Notes: generated by a model from the sequence alone, not told the origin. 11,018 nt of DNA from Chloroflexota bacterium (GCA_003250455.1 QKGK01000074.1:1-11018), one strand, 5' to 3'; positions 1-7,904 are shown, counted from the first letter of the stretch. Made by a program: numbers and translations.

Positions 1-1110
1 TCCACCGGTTGGCTGCTGCCGCAACTGTTCACCGCCAATTGGGTACAGCAGCGCCCCCTCAAGAAATATTTCCCGGTCAAAATTGGCTTCTTCACCGAAA
101 GGGTGCCGATCTTCCTGCTGCCGGTGGCCGCCTGGGTCTCGCTGCGTTCTCCCTCTTTGGCTGTCACGCTGTTTCTGATCTTCATTGGCTGGCATGTGGT
201 TGGTGCCGGGATTGTCGCGGTTGGCTGGCAGGATATGATCGCCAAAATCTTCCCGGTGGAATGGCGCGGGCGTTTTCTGGGGGCCATGAACTTTGGCGGC
301 AATGCCACCGGCATCCTGGGGGCGTCCGCCGCTGCCTGGTTTCTGGACCACTACGCCTTCCCAACCAATTTTATGATCGCCTTCGGCCTCGGCGGGGTGT
401 TCGTCTTTCTCTCGTGGGTGTTCATTTCCCTTACCAAAGAGATCCCGGTAACACCAAAACCCGTCCCGGCAGACCAGCCATCCTATTGGCACAGTTTGCC
501 GGCCATTCTCAGGCAGGACCACAACTACCGTAAATACCTCATCAGCCAGATCATCCTTTCCCTTGGCGGGATGGCGCTGGGGTATTATACGCTCTATACC
601 ATCCGTCAATGGGAAGTTGATGACGGCATTGTCAGCCTGTTTACCACCAGTATGCTGGTAGGCACCGCTCTCAGCAACCTGGTGCTGGGCTGGCTGGCAG
701 ATAAATTTGGGCACAAATTTGTACTGGAATTGAGCACCGTCGCCCTGATCCTCAGCCTCTTTGCAGCCCTGTTAGCCCCCACTCCGGCGTATTTCTATCT
801 GGTCTTTGCCCTGTATGGCGCCAGCAACGCCGGGTTCATCCTCTCGGGCATCTCGATCATCTTTGAATTTTGCGAGGAGGATATCCGCCCCACCTATATC
901 GGCCTGACCAACTCGATCACAGGCATCTTTGCCGGAGTTGCGCCGCTGATCGGCAGCCTGATCGCCGAAAAAGCCAGCTTCCAATGGCTGTTTGGCATTT
1001 CACTCGTCATTTATCTGGTGGGGCTGCTGCTGCTTCACTTCACCGTCCACGAGCCCCGCAGGAAAACTCAAGACCCGGTGGTCATCACGCCACCCAATGT
1101 GCAGCCATAA
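1..1110 (+). CDS. Major facilitator superfamily transporter, 5'-truncated by window edge
   Basis: The frame is open from base 1 to a TAA at 1108-1110, giving 369 residues; the true start lies left of the window. The product is a polytopic inner-membrane protein with about ten hydrophobic segments visible, two blocks of them separated by a polar, proline-rich linker (fragment residues about 145-180). A motif-A-like cytoplasmic loop, GWLADKFGHKF (residues 230-240), is the classic MFS signature, here in the second half. A related loop, FPVEWRGRFLG (84-94), occupies the equivalent place in the first half. The tail after the last helix is short and basic, then proline-rich. A complete MFS protein is about 400-430 residues, so roughly 40-60 residues are missing. 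The substrate cannot be read from the sequence. The gene converges on selB with 17 bases between stop codons. The family call is firm; the function is open. Confidence 0.88.
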   Translation, partial: STGWLLPQLFTANWVQQRPLKKYFPVKIGFFTERVPIFLLPVAAWVSLRSPSLAVTLFLIFIGWHVVGAGIVAVGWQDMIAKIFPVEWRGRFLGAMNFGGNATGILGASAAAWFLDHYAFPTNFMIAFGLGGVFVFLSWVFISLTKEIPVTPKPVPADQPSYWHSLPAILRQDHNYRKYLISQIILSLGGMALGYYTLYTIRQWEVDDGIVSLFTTSMLVGTALSNLVLGWLADKFGHKFVLELSTVALILSLFAALLAPTPAYFYLVFALYGASNAGFILSGISIIFEFCEEDIRPTYIGLTNSITGIFAGVAPLIGSLIAEKASFQWLFGISLVIYLVGLLLLHFTVHEPRRKTQDPVVITPPNVQP

Positions 1111-1120
1111 CAAGGCTGCA
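1100..1120. terminator. Small hairpin at the convergent MFS/selB junction
   Basis: A perfect 7-bp inverted repeat (TGCAGCC at 1100-1106, GGCTGCA at 1114-1120) encloses a 7-base loop that contains the TAA stop of the transporter gene. It sits between two convergent genes and could act for both directions. No T-tract follows on either side, so it is not a canonical intrinsic terminator. It may only pause polymerase or protect 3' ends. Confidence 0.3.
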
Positions 1121-1127
1121 CTCAGAC

Positions 1128-3023
1128 TTACCCCCTCAATTTACGCCCATCCCCCACCCGGCGAGTGATCCCCTCCCGGTCCATGTATTCCAACAAATCC
1201 TGTACATAGCGGCGCGTGGTCTGCCAATGATCCCGCGCCTGTGCCAGGGTAAAGGTATCATATTGCCCAGCCAGCGCTTGCACGTCGGCAACAGCCTGCA
1301 GGTAATCTTCCTGCCGGAAAACCACCTCATGCGAGACCGGCAGTAACATCCCCAATGAAACCATCGCCTGGTAGAGATCTTCGCCCACATCCGCCTGTGC
1401 TTCTTTGATCGTCGGCGGAGAGAACGGGGATTGGGCGAACTTCACCAGCAGGGCGTCCACCCTGGCCTGCTGCTGCGGGGAGAAGGTCACGGCATGGCGC
1501 GACAGGCGAACCTGGGCCCCTTCCACGCGCACGGCATCCCCTGCCGCCAGATGCACCAGCAGAGCAGAAAACACTTGCGGGGGGATCTTCATCCGGCTTT
1601 TCATTTCCTCGGTTGGCATCCCCAGGCGCAGCGGGAATTTTTTATGGTATTCACCCAAACTCTCAATAAAAGTAGTGAACTGCTGTTCCCAATAGGGACG
1701 CGCCGCTACCCAGGATTTCCCCTGTAAAGGCTGTCCGTTCCCCTCCAGCGATACCATCAATCCGGCGGCCAGCAGCGCTTCAGCCGCTTTTTTGGCCGCC
1801 TCCGCTTGCAGGTTGGCCGCTTTTTCCACCTGGACATAAGGCGCAGCGCCCGCGATCAGCAAGGCCTGCTGGAGGATTTCTTCAGGGGTTCCCTCTGCCA
1901 GGGCCTTCAGCCGCTTGAGCACCGATTCAGCAAAGCGCTTATAGCGCCGTTTAGGATGGGCATCCAGCACTACACCGCCGCCCAGGGTCTCGCCTGGAGA
2001 AGGCCGGCGCAAAATATAGCGGTCTGAGCGCACAGCCACGACCGGTTCGGGCATTTCCAGCTGGAGCCAGCCGCTCTGCCCGGGCTGCAGCTCTTCCGCA
2101 CCGATCAAACGCACCCGGGCAATTTTCTCTGCCGAACCGATGAACAGTTTCACCTCAGTATTGTGCAGCAGCGGGTGTTCCACATCCGGCAGCAGGCGGA
2201 ACTGTACATCCATCCGGCGGGTAGCGCTGATCGTCTCAGGGTAGGCTACCACCTGGCCGCGCTGCAGCGCATCCATATCCACCCCGGAAATGTTGATCGC
2301 CGTCCGGGAACCGGGCTGTGCGCGCTCCACCTTGCGTTTGTGGGTTTGCAGACCGCGCACCCGCCCGCGGGTATCCCCTGGCAGCACCACCACCTCGTCC
2401 CCAACAGAGAAGTGCCCGTCCACCAGCGTACCGGTCACCACGGTGCCAAACCCGGCGATGGAAAATACCCGGTCAATCGGCAGGCGCGGCCGCCCCAGGT
2501 CGGGGCGGGCCGGGTTGCGGCTGAGTACCCCTTGCAGCGTCTCCTGGAGCAGGTCTAAATTTTCGCCTGTTCGGGCCGAAACCCGCACAATGGGCGCATC
2601 TTCCAGCACTGTTCCGGCAAACGCCTGGTGCAGCTCTTCTTCCACCAGGTCCAACCATTCCTCATCCGGCACAAGGTCAATTTTTGTCAGGGCGACCACC
2701 CCGTTCTCAATTTGCAGCAAATCTATAATTGCCAGGTGTTCTTTGGTTTGGGGCATCACGCCCTCATCTGCAGCCACCACAAACAGGGCTGCATCAATCC
2801 CCCCAATCCCGGCCAGCATATTTTCAATAAAATCGCGGTGACCGGGCACATCCACCACCCCGACCTCTTCGCCATTGGGCAGCAGCCACCAGGCGAACCC
2901 CAGGTCGATGGTCATTTCCCGTTCCTGCTCTTCCTTCAGCCGGTCTGGGTGTGTGCCAGTCAGGGCCTGGATCAGCGTAGACTTACCATGATCCACATGT
3001 CCGGCTGTTCCGATCACACGCAC
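1128..3023 (-). CDS. selB: Selenocysteine-specific translation elongation factor SelB
   Basis: SelB is a cytoplasmic GTPase that carries Sec-tRNA(Sec) to ribosomes paused at UGA codons next to a SECIS hairpin. The 631-residue product has the family's usual length. All G motifs are present: GHVDHGKS (8-15), switch-I T38, DVPGHRDF (58-65), TKID (113-116) and SARTGENL (149-156). Beta-barrel domains II and III follow (about 175-345). A C-terminal region of about 280 residues (about 350-631) is expected to hold the tandem winged-helix domains that bind SECIS RNA; it ends with a basic GDGRKLRG tail. EF-Tu lacks this extension, which with the SelB-type G domain separates it from EF-Tu and IF2. The start is GTG at 3023, with AGGA at 3032-3035 eight bases upstream; the stop is TAA. 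It lies 26 bases after the coiled-coil gene, so the two are probably co-transcribed. No selA, selC, selD or UGA-interrupted gene is in the window. Confidence 0.96.
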   Translation of the reverse strand: MRVIGTAGHVDHGKSTLIQALTGTHPDRLKEEQEREMTIDLGFAWWLLPNGEEVGVVDVPGHRDFIENMLAGIGGIDAALFVVAADEGVMPQTKEHLAIIDLLQIENGVVALTKIDLVPDEEWLDLVEEELHQAFAGTVLEDAPIVRVSARTGENLDLLQETLQGVLSRNPARPDLGRPRLPIDRVFSIAGFGTVVTGTLVDGHFSVGDEVVVLPGDTRGRVRGLQTHKRKVERAQPGSRTAINISGVDMDALQRGQVVAYPETISATRRMDVQFRLLPDVEHPLLHNTEVKLFIGSAEKIARVRLIGAEELQPGQSGWLQLEMPEPVVAVRSDRYILRRPSPGETLGGGVVLDAHPKRRYKRFAESVLKRLKALAEGTPEEILQQALLIAGAAPYVQVEKAANLQAEAAKKAAEALLAAGLMVSLEGNGQPLQGKSWVAARPYWEQQFTTFIESLGEYHKKFPLRLGMPTEEMKSRMKIPPQVFSALLVHLAAGDAVRVEGAQVRLSRHAVTFSPQQQARVDALLVKFAQSPFSPPTIKEAQADVGEDLYQAMVSLGMLLPVSHEVVFRQEDYLQAVADVQALAGQYDTFTLAQARDHWQTTRRYVQDLLEYMDREGITRRVGDGRKLRG

Positions 3024-3049
3024 AGAGAATTTCCTTTCAGGGCGTGGCG

Positions 3050-4225
3050 CTAGACGCTATCCGCAAAGCGTTCGTTGGTGGTCAGCCATTCCCGGAACAC
3101 CCCCAGCAGGTTCTGCATCAACGATTCGATCTGCTCGTTGGAATGCTGCACCGTATCCTGCAGGTCCTGGAGCAGTTCTTCCTGCGTGGTGGTCCGTTCG
3201 GTCAGGCGTTCGAATTTGCGGACATTTTCCTTGACCTGCTCTTCCTGTGTCAGCGTATAGTTGACCCAGCGCTTCTGGTCGTCCGATTTGAAGGTCGTCC
3301 ATTCCTGGCGGAAGCGTTCCTCGCCCAGCCGCTGCATCTCGGTGATCTCGTGAATGCGCCTGGAAAGCTTTTCGGAAATTTCGTCGAATTCTTCCTGGGC
3401 TTTGCGCAGCGAACGTTCCACTTCGGTGTAGGTCTGCAAGGCGGTCGTCAGGGTCTCTGCGCGTTTTTCAATATCATCAAAGCGTTTGGTCCATTCCTTG
3501 AAGGAACGTTCCACTTCATGCTGTGCGATGGTAATTTCGTCAACAAATGTTCGCTGCCCCTGTTTGCGTTCTGTTTCAGCCGCGATCAGCTCATTGATGC
3601 GCACATCCAGCTTCTTGTGCGCTTCGATATCAATCTCGTACTGGGCGCGATGTTCATCCACACGTTTTCGTAAAGCGGCAAGCTCACCGAAAATATCGGG
3701 GAAGCGCTTCTTTTCTGCAGCAAGGTCATCATCCAGAATTTTGATCCTCTGTTCCAGTTCATCTGTGATCGGCGCCCGCTCCCGGATGCGCTTATCAAGC
3801 TCATCGAACTTGCGGTTCTGGGCAAAGATTTCCTGCTGGTTGGTGTCAATCCGCTTTGGCAGCCCGGTGTATTTATTGAAGCCGAGCGCTACTTCTTCGA
3901 TCCTCTGGCTCAATTCCGACACCGCTTCGTCATGTCGCTGTTTTGAAATCTGATTCTGCTTTTTCTGCTCTTTCTCAAACCCTTCGAGTTCCTTTTTTAC
4001 TTCAGTCCGCACCAAAGAAAGGGCATGGTCAAAGGTATCCAGCCGCGTCAGCTTGACCCCTAATTGGGTGATCTCGCTTTCCAGGTCCTGTGTCCCTTCA
4101 TTGATCTTTCCAATCGAAGATTCATAATCGGCCAGGCGCTTTTCAAGCAGGACGATTGCCTGCTTGTCTCCCCGCCGTTCTTTTTCCAGCCATTCTATTT
4201 TCTTTTCAAGTTGTTCCTGATCCAT
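3050..4225 (-). CDS. Uncharacterised cytoplasmic coiled-coil protein, upstream of selB
   Basis: I do not recognise a named family. The 391-residue product is very rich in Glu, Lys, Arg, Gln and Leu, has no cysteine that I can find, few Gly and Pro, and no signal peptide or membrane segment. Nearly the whole chain can be read as long helices with heptad-like spacing of Leu/Ile/Val/Phe (for example about 1-60, 75-115, 120-185 and 205-375), broken near a Gly-Leu-Pro (121-123) and a Phe-Pro (165-166). The C-terminal end (about 370-391) is more hydrophobic, with a FREWL segment, and could be a contact site. Such proteins usually act as scaffolds or dimeric tethers; nothing indicates an enzyme. The start is ATG at 4225 with GGAG (4234-4237) eight bases upstream; the stop is TAG at 3050. 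It is the first gene of a probable two-gene unit with selB and has its own promoter. A link to selenoprotein synthesis is possible but rests on position alone. Confidence 0.8.
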   Translation of the reverse strand: MDQEQLEKKIEWLEKERRGDKQAIVLLEKRLADYESSIGKINEGTQDLESEITQLGVKLTRLDTFDHALSLVRTEVKKELEGFEKEQKKQNQISKQRHDEAVSELSQRIEEVALGFNKYTGLPKRIDTNQQEIFAQNRKFDELDKRIRERAPITDELEQRIKILDDDLAAEKKRFPDIFGELAALRKRVDEHRAQYEIDIEAHKKLDVRINELIAAETERKQGQRTFVDEITIAQHEVERSFKEWTKRFDDIEKRAETLTTALQTYTEVERSLRKAQEEFDEISEKLSRRIHEITEMQRLGEERFRQEWTTFKSDDQKRWVNYTLTQEEQVKENVRKFERLTERTTTQEELLQDLQDTVQHSNEQIESLMQNLLGVFREWLTTNERFADSV

Positions 4226-4243
4226 ATTAAACGCTCCATCACA

Positions 4244-4257
4244 AGCCCTCTGGGGCT
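4244..4257 (-). other. Small 5' leader hairpin before the coiled-coil gene
   Basis: In the inferred leader, AGCCC and GGGCT form a perfect 5-bp stem with a 4-base loop, placed between the predicted transcription start and the GGAG ribosome-binding site. It leaves the ribosome-binding site free and could simply stabilise the message. It is too small to call a riboswitch. Confidence 0.25.
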
Positions 4258-4270
4258 ATAAATGTGCCTG

Positions 4271-4300
4271 ATTATAGCATGAAGCCCCTGTTCAGGTCAC
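4271..4300 (-). promoter_or_regulatory. Extended -10 promoter of the coiled-coil/selB unit
   Basis: On the minus strand a perfect TATAAT (plus 4271-4276) is preceded by TG one base upstream (extended -10, TGCTATAAT). Eighteen bases further upstream is GTGACC (plus 4295-4300), which matches four of six positions of the -35 consensus. The expected transcription start is near 4264, giving a leader of about 39 bases. The -35 box lies inside the 11-bp palindrome CAGGTCACCTG (4293-4303), a possible operator. This promoter separates the selB unit from the membrane-protein genes upstream. Confidence 0.65.
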
Positions 4301-4318
4301 CTGCCGATTTTCCGTGGA

Positions 4319-5764
4319 TTACCCGCCGATGCGGCTAAACAACAGGAGTAATTTTTCTACCCAGGGTAAATATAACTGAGGTAATGTACCCACTGCAGCC
4401 AGCAAAAGCACCAGCAGTCCATAGACGATCCATTCAAACAGACGCTCCGAGACCACTTCCCCTTCCCTTGAAAGGATCCCGCCTGATGTATCCACCAGAC
4501 GCCCTTCTTCCGGCAAGGGGACGAACAGCCTGTTGAGCGTGCGGATGGCACCTACCATCAGACCAATCGCCCCCACCAGCACCATCCCTCCCGCAAGAGG
4601 AGATACGCCAGCCAATTCACGGAAAAGCGTGTACCGGGCCGAAAAACCTGCCAGCAGCGGCACGCCTGTCAGCGAAAGCTGCCCCAAAACAACCAGGCCG
4701 GCTACCAGCGGCATCTGGTGCCCGCGGCCCTGTAAATGATCCAGATCAACATCGCCACCAAAGCGGTTCCAGATGCGGGATACAGCCGCCGCCCAGGGGA
4801 CATAAGAAAACACCCTTACCACCACCAGCCAAAAGAACAGCAGCACGCCGTCCGGGTAGCCCACCCCTACTGCCACCAGGGCAATACCGGTTTCCTGAAT
4901 GGCGGCGAACCCCAACATGCGCCCCATGTGATTTTCCACCGCGGCCCAGACCCCGCCTAACAGCATCATCACCCCGCCCACCAGGCGCAGGCCATCAAAC
5001 AGCATCGGGGTTTCCCTCAGCCACACAAACCGGTCAATGAACCCCAGGCCGAAGATCCCCACCATCACCGGCATCATGAACAGCACAAAAGCGAGGGCAT
5101 AGGGGTGAGATTCCCTTGCCAGCGTGGGAATCCAGGTGTGGAAAGGCGCTACGGAAAGCAGGAATGCCAGACCCACACCGATCAGCAGGCCAGCTCGCAG
5201 CGCCAACCCGGACTGGCCGGGGCTGGTTTCCAAACCAGCGAGGAACCACCCTGCCAGCAGAATTAAGGGCATTCCCAAAGATTGGAACGTCAGGTAGCGG
5301 AAAATGCCCGGCCCCGCTGCGTGCTGCGGCGGCGAAAGCATCGGCACCGCCAGCAGGATGCAGATCTCAAATAATAGTGCGGCATACAAAAAAGGCTCCA
5401 CCGCCAAAGCAGCGATCAGCAAAGCCGACCACACCAGCGCAAAGGGCACAAAAATCTCTCGCGGACCGGCAAACCACGCGCCAATGATCCACACGGTGAC
5501 AAAAAAATACACCATCACCAGCAGCCCGCGGTCCGTGTTCAGTAATATAAAATCGCGCCCTAAAATGGAAAAACGTTCACCGATCAGGAAGGTGCGTCCC
5601 ATCAGCGAAACCGGCTGACCAATTGGCAGCATCGCCGCCAGCATCCCCAGCCACACGCTGACAAACAACCCCAGCGAATAGACCCATTGACGAAAACTGC
5701 GCAGCAAAAAGAGGAGGACTGCCGCACCAACCGGAACGCCCACCCACAGCACCGGAGCGCTCAT
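4319..5764 (-). CDS. Complex I/hydrogenase-4 antiporter-like membrane subunit (NuoN/HyfF type)
   Basis: This 481-residue protein has about 14 hydrophobic segments and belongs to the proton-conducting membrane transporter family (NuoL/M/N, HyfB/D/F, MrpA/D). Diagnostic segments are LLFEICILL with the helix-5 glutamate (E133), PFHTWIP (207-213) after helix 7, a helix-8 loop HMGRMLGFAAI, and LTGVPLLAGFSARYTLF (about 365-381). The helix-7 lysine, five residues before PFH in NuoM, is Leu202 here. The helix-8 lysine aligns with Gly281 (followed by Arg282), and the helix-12 Lys/Glu is Arg377, so the ion-conducting charge chain is partly lost. Two starts are possible: GTG at 5767 and ATG at 5764. I chose ATG because AGGAGG (5772-5777) is then seven bases away rather than four. 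The ATG overlaps the preceding TGA by one base (TGATG), indicating translational coupling. It is the last gene of the membrane module. The family is firm; the transported ion and partner enzyme are unknown. Confidence 0.85.
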   Translation of the reverse strand: MSAPVLWVGVPVGAAVLLFLLRSFRQWVYSLGLFVSVWLGMLAAMLPIGQPVSLMGRTFLIGERFSILGRDFILLNTDRGLLVMVYFFVTVWIIGAWFAGPREIFVPFALVWSALLIAALAVEPFLYAALLFEICILLAVPMLSPPQHAAGPGIFRYLTFQSLGMPLILLAGWFLAGLETSPGQSGLALRAGLLIGVGLAFLLSVAPFHTWIPTLARESHPYALAFVLFMMPVMVGIFGLGFIDRFVWLRETPMLFDGLRLVGGVMMLLGGVWAAVENHMGRMLGFAAIQETGIALVAVGVGYPDGVLLFFWLVVVRVFSYVPWAAAVSRIWNRFGGDVDLDHLQGRGHQMPLVAGLVVLGQLSLTGVPLLAGFSARYTLFRELAGVSPLAGGMVLVGAIGLMVGAIRTLNRLFVPLPEEGRLVDTSGGILSREGEVVSERLFEWIVYGLLVLLLAAVGTLPQLYLPWVEKLLLLFSRIGG

Positions 5765-6357
5765 CACACATCCTCCTCGTCTGGCAGGTTACCGAGCAGG
5801 TACGCCCCCACCAGCGCCACCCCGATATTGACAATTGCCAGCAGCCCGGCTACCAGGGTAGAACTCTCCACCACCGCATATACGATCTCGAAGCCGGAAA
5901 GTGCAATCAGCAAACTGGTGACCACCTGGAGTCCTCGCGAGGCAAACCCCAGGTTGATCAACCCGATCCCGATCAGGAAGATCGCCCCCCATGCCTGTGC
6001 CGGGCGGATATTCGGGATCCAGGTTGCCACGGTCGTCTCCATGGTTGAGGCCGAAATCCCCACCACCAGGACCACCAGCCCCACGAACAGGCGCTCGGTC
6101 GGCCACCGCGGGCGGTCGGATGGCAGCAAATTAACCCGGGAGATGCCCAAGATCGCCGCTGCCATCCACCCAGCCACCAGCTTTACCGAAGCCAGGGTGA
6201 ACGGCCAGGAAATTGCCACCAGCCAGAATACACCTAAATACAAAAAAGCTAACGCTCCCAACCGCCAGCGCCACGACCGGCTGAGCAGGATCAATGCGCC
6301 AGCCCCTCCCAGCAGGATGACTGCAATAAACGCATTCGTGGCCATCAGGTTCCTCAT
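5764..6357 (-). CDS. NuoK/HyfE-like small membrane subunit
   Basis: The 197-residue protein has six or seven hydrophobic helices and a short acidic C-terminal tail (DEEDV). The final three helices (about 123-189) fit the NuoK fold: a small helix, an arginine (R141), then a helix carrying buried acids in SGFEIVYAVVE (E157, E164), then a Gly/Ala-rich helix. The extra N-terminal helices include a lysine within a hydrophobic stretch, LASVKLVAG (K59), as in hydrogenase-4 component E. The length is close to HyfE (about 216) and twice that of NuoK (about 100). The start at 6357 is supported by GGGAGG (6364-6369) six bases upstream and by an ATGA overlap with the stop of the gene before. A longer in-frame reading from 6495 would add an arginine-rich, non-membrane stretch inside the upstream gene and is unlikely. 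Flanked by two antiporter-like genes, it presumably forms the central part of the same membrane arm. The assignment rests on weak similarity plus context. Confidence 0.72.
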   Translation of the reverse strand: MRNLMATNAFIAVILLGGAGALILLSRSWRWRLGALAFLYLGVFWLVAISWPFTLASVKLVAGWMAAAILGISRVNLLPSDRPRWPTERLFVGLVVLVVGISASTMETTVATWIPNIRPAQAWGAIFLIGIGLINLGFASRGLQVVTSLLIALSGFEIVYAVVESSTLVAGLLAIVNIGVALVGAYLLGNLPDEEDV

Positions 6358-7904
6358 AACCCGCCTCCCGCCGAAACCTGACCCAGCACCGAAACCAATA
6401 ATGCCAGGAAAACCAATGCCCACAGCACGCCGCCTTCGCCTTCCAGCAGAAAAGTCACCCCGGCCACCAGCCGCCCGATAGCCGCAAATACCCACCCGAT
6501 CAGGGTGTACACCCAGCGCAGTGAAAAGATGCTGTCCAGCCGGAAGAAAATTTGATCGGGGATGGACGTCTTTTGCCGGTAAGCCACAACACCTAACCCG
6601 GCCAATGCTGCCATCAGGATCAACGGCCAGAGCAGCGCACTTTCGGAGGGCAGCGACGGGCCTAAATATTCAGATGCAAGATGGGTAAGGGGCAGCAGCG
6701 CCAGCCCGGTAAAATAGGCTGCCCGCACCCAGGGTTCCACCCCGGTGAGGGGTTCTGTCTGCTGGAGCACATAGCGGATGTAACCCACCACCAGCAGCAC
6801 CTGGGCTAACGGCAGTAATACCAATAACAGGTGGAAAGGCTGGTAAAGGCTCATACCCGCGGCTGTGGGGGTCAGCGGCAGGGCTGTGATCGTCAGCAGG
6901 CTCAGGATGCTCAAGGGCAGCATCCGGCGGGTGCGCACCGAAGCTAGGAACAGATATGCCCCGGCGTAAAGCATGGCCAGCCCCCAGGCCAGCGCGGCCT
7001 GCGGATGCGATTGGATCGCTGCCGAAAATGCCAGCCCGGCCGTGCCGATGATCCAGAAAATACGCCCCTGGAGTTCGTCCCGCGCCCGCGCCCAAACGAT
7101 CGCCCCATAGACCGCTGCCAGCACCGAAAAGAACAACATTAACCCGCGCAAATTGGGTTGGGATTGCACCACAGCGGTATGCACCAGCAGCGACAGGCTC
7201 ACCGCAGGAGGGATCAGCCGTAATAAGGTTCCCTGGCCGCGCTGGTAGCGCACATCATGCAAAAAAGCCACCTGGAGCGGGAAAACGCCCATCCGCAGGC
7301 CAACGGCGACCAGCAAAAATGCCTGCGCCTGGGAAGGGAGATGGTCAAACTCAAGTCCGGCGCCGGAACCCACCAATGCAGCAATCACCGCCCCCGAACC
7401 GAACAGGTTGGTGGTGAAGAACACCAGCACGCTGCGCCGGATTCCCTCCCTGCGCACCTGGCGCAGCAGCATCCCCAGTTCGACAGCATCTACCAGTGTC
7501 CAGGCAAACAACATCGTTGCCGGGGTAGCCGCGGTCACCGCTGCCACCCCCAGGGCGATCAGCCCCAGGTCGCCCGCCCAGACCACCCAGCCGGTATCCG
7601 CTGCCCGGCTGACATCACTGAGGAGCACGGCCAGCCCTACCGTGGCAATTGCCAGCGCCAGCGGCCAGGTCACTTCGTCAATCTGGATGGAAAGCGCAGC
7701 CAGCGGCAGGTTACCATAGCTGCTTTCCAGGGAGCCGAAAACCATCGGCAGCTGCCCGCGGATGACCCACAGGCTGATCCAGGCGGTCAGCGCACCAAGC
7801 AGAGCGATCAGCCAATGGTAGACAAAGCGCGGCCGGAAGATTCCCAGCAGCGTAACCAGCAGGCTGGCTCCTAATAAAGAAACGATTGGTAACAGGGTTA
7901 GCAC
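6354..7904 (-). CDS. Complex I/hydrogenase-4 antiporter-like membrane subunit (NuoL/HyfD type)
   Basis: This 516-residue protein has about 14 hydrophobic segments. The central VGLRMGVFPLQVAFLHDV (202-219) matches the family's helix-7 segment, where a lysine normally lies five residues before the proline; here it is Arg204. The helix-5 region, AWTLVDAVELGMLL (134-147), carries Asp139 and Glu142 but lacks the usual Trp-Glu pair. The helix-8 loop RDELQGRIFWIIG (about 275-287) has no lysine at the expected place. Near the C-terminus, after an amphipathic stretch, is LLEGEGGVLWAL (486-497), a tail seen in many NuoL-like proteins of complex I-related enzymes. It is more diverged than the NuoN-like gene of the module. 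The start is GTG at 7904; I see no Shine-Dalgarno sequence, and the hydantoinase stop is seven bases upstream, so re-initiation by ribosomes finishing that gene is plausible. The stop TGA overlaps the next ATG. Family confidence is moderate to good; the activity is unknown. Confidence 0.78.
   Translation of the reverse strand: MLTLLPIVSLLGASLLVTLLGIFRPRFVYHWLIALLGALTAWISLWVIRGQLPMVFGSLESSYGNLPLAALSIQIDEVTWPLALAIATVGLAVLLSDVSRAADTGWVVWAGDLGLIALGVAAVTAATPATMLFAWTLVDAVELGMLLRQVRREGIRRSVLVFFTTNLFGSGAVIAALVGSGAGLEFDHLPSQAQAFLLVAVGLRMGVFPLQVAFLHDVRYQRGQGTLLRLIPPAVSLSLLVHTAVVQSQPNLRGLMLFFSVLAAVYGAIVWARARDELQGRIFWIIGTAGLAFSAAIQSHPQAALAWGLAMLYAGAYLFLASVRTRRMLPLSILSLLTITALPLTPTAAGMSLYQPFHLLLVLLPLAQVLLVVGYIRYVLQQTEPLTGVEPWVRAAYFTGLALLPLTHLASEYLGPSLPSESALLWPLILMAALAGLGVVAYRQKTSIPDQIFFRLDSIFSLRWVYTLIGWVFAAIGRLVAGVTFLLEGEGGVLWALVFLALLVSVLGQVSAGGGL

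Noticed and set aside
9..533. Plus-strand frame overlapping the MFS gene
   Set aside because: It is out of frame with the clear transporter coding sequence and has shadow-like composition.
3044..3673. Plus-strand open frame (209 codons), phenylalanine-rich, opposite the coiled-coil gene
   Set aside because: Phe/Leu richness is the expected antisense image of Glu/Lys-rich coiled-coil codons. It has no independent start signal.
5764..6356. TGA codons in the membrane operon as selenocysteine codons
   Set aside because: Both TGAs overlap a supported start codon of the next gene, and the proteins before them are already of family length.
5687..6481. Plus-strand open frame (264 codons) across the NuoK/HyfE-like gene
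   Set aside because: It is Thr/Arg/Pro-rich with no domain, and it spans a junction of overlapping membrane genes that are well supported by Shine-Dalgarno motifs and hydrophobic helices.
6358..6495. 46-residue N-terminal extension of the NuoK/HyfE-like gene
   Set aside because: The extra residues are Arg/Gly-rich and fall inside the upstream gene, while ATG at 6357 has GGGAGG at proper spacing and a coupling overlap.
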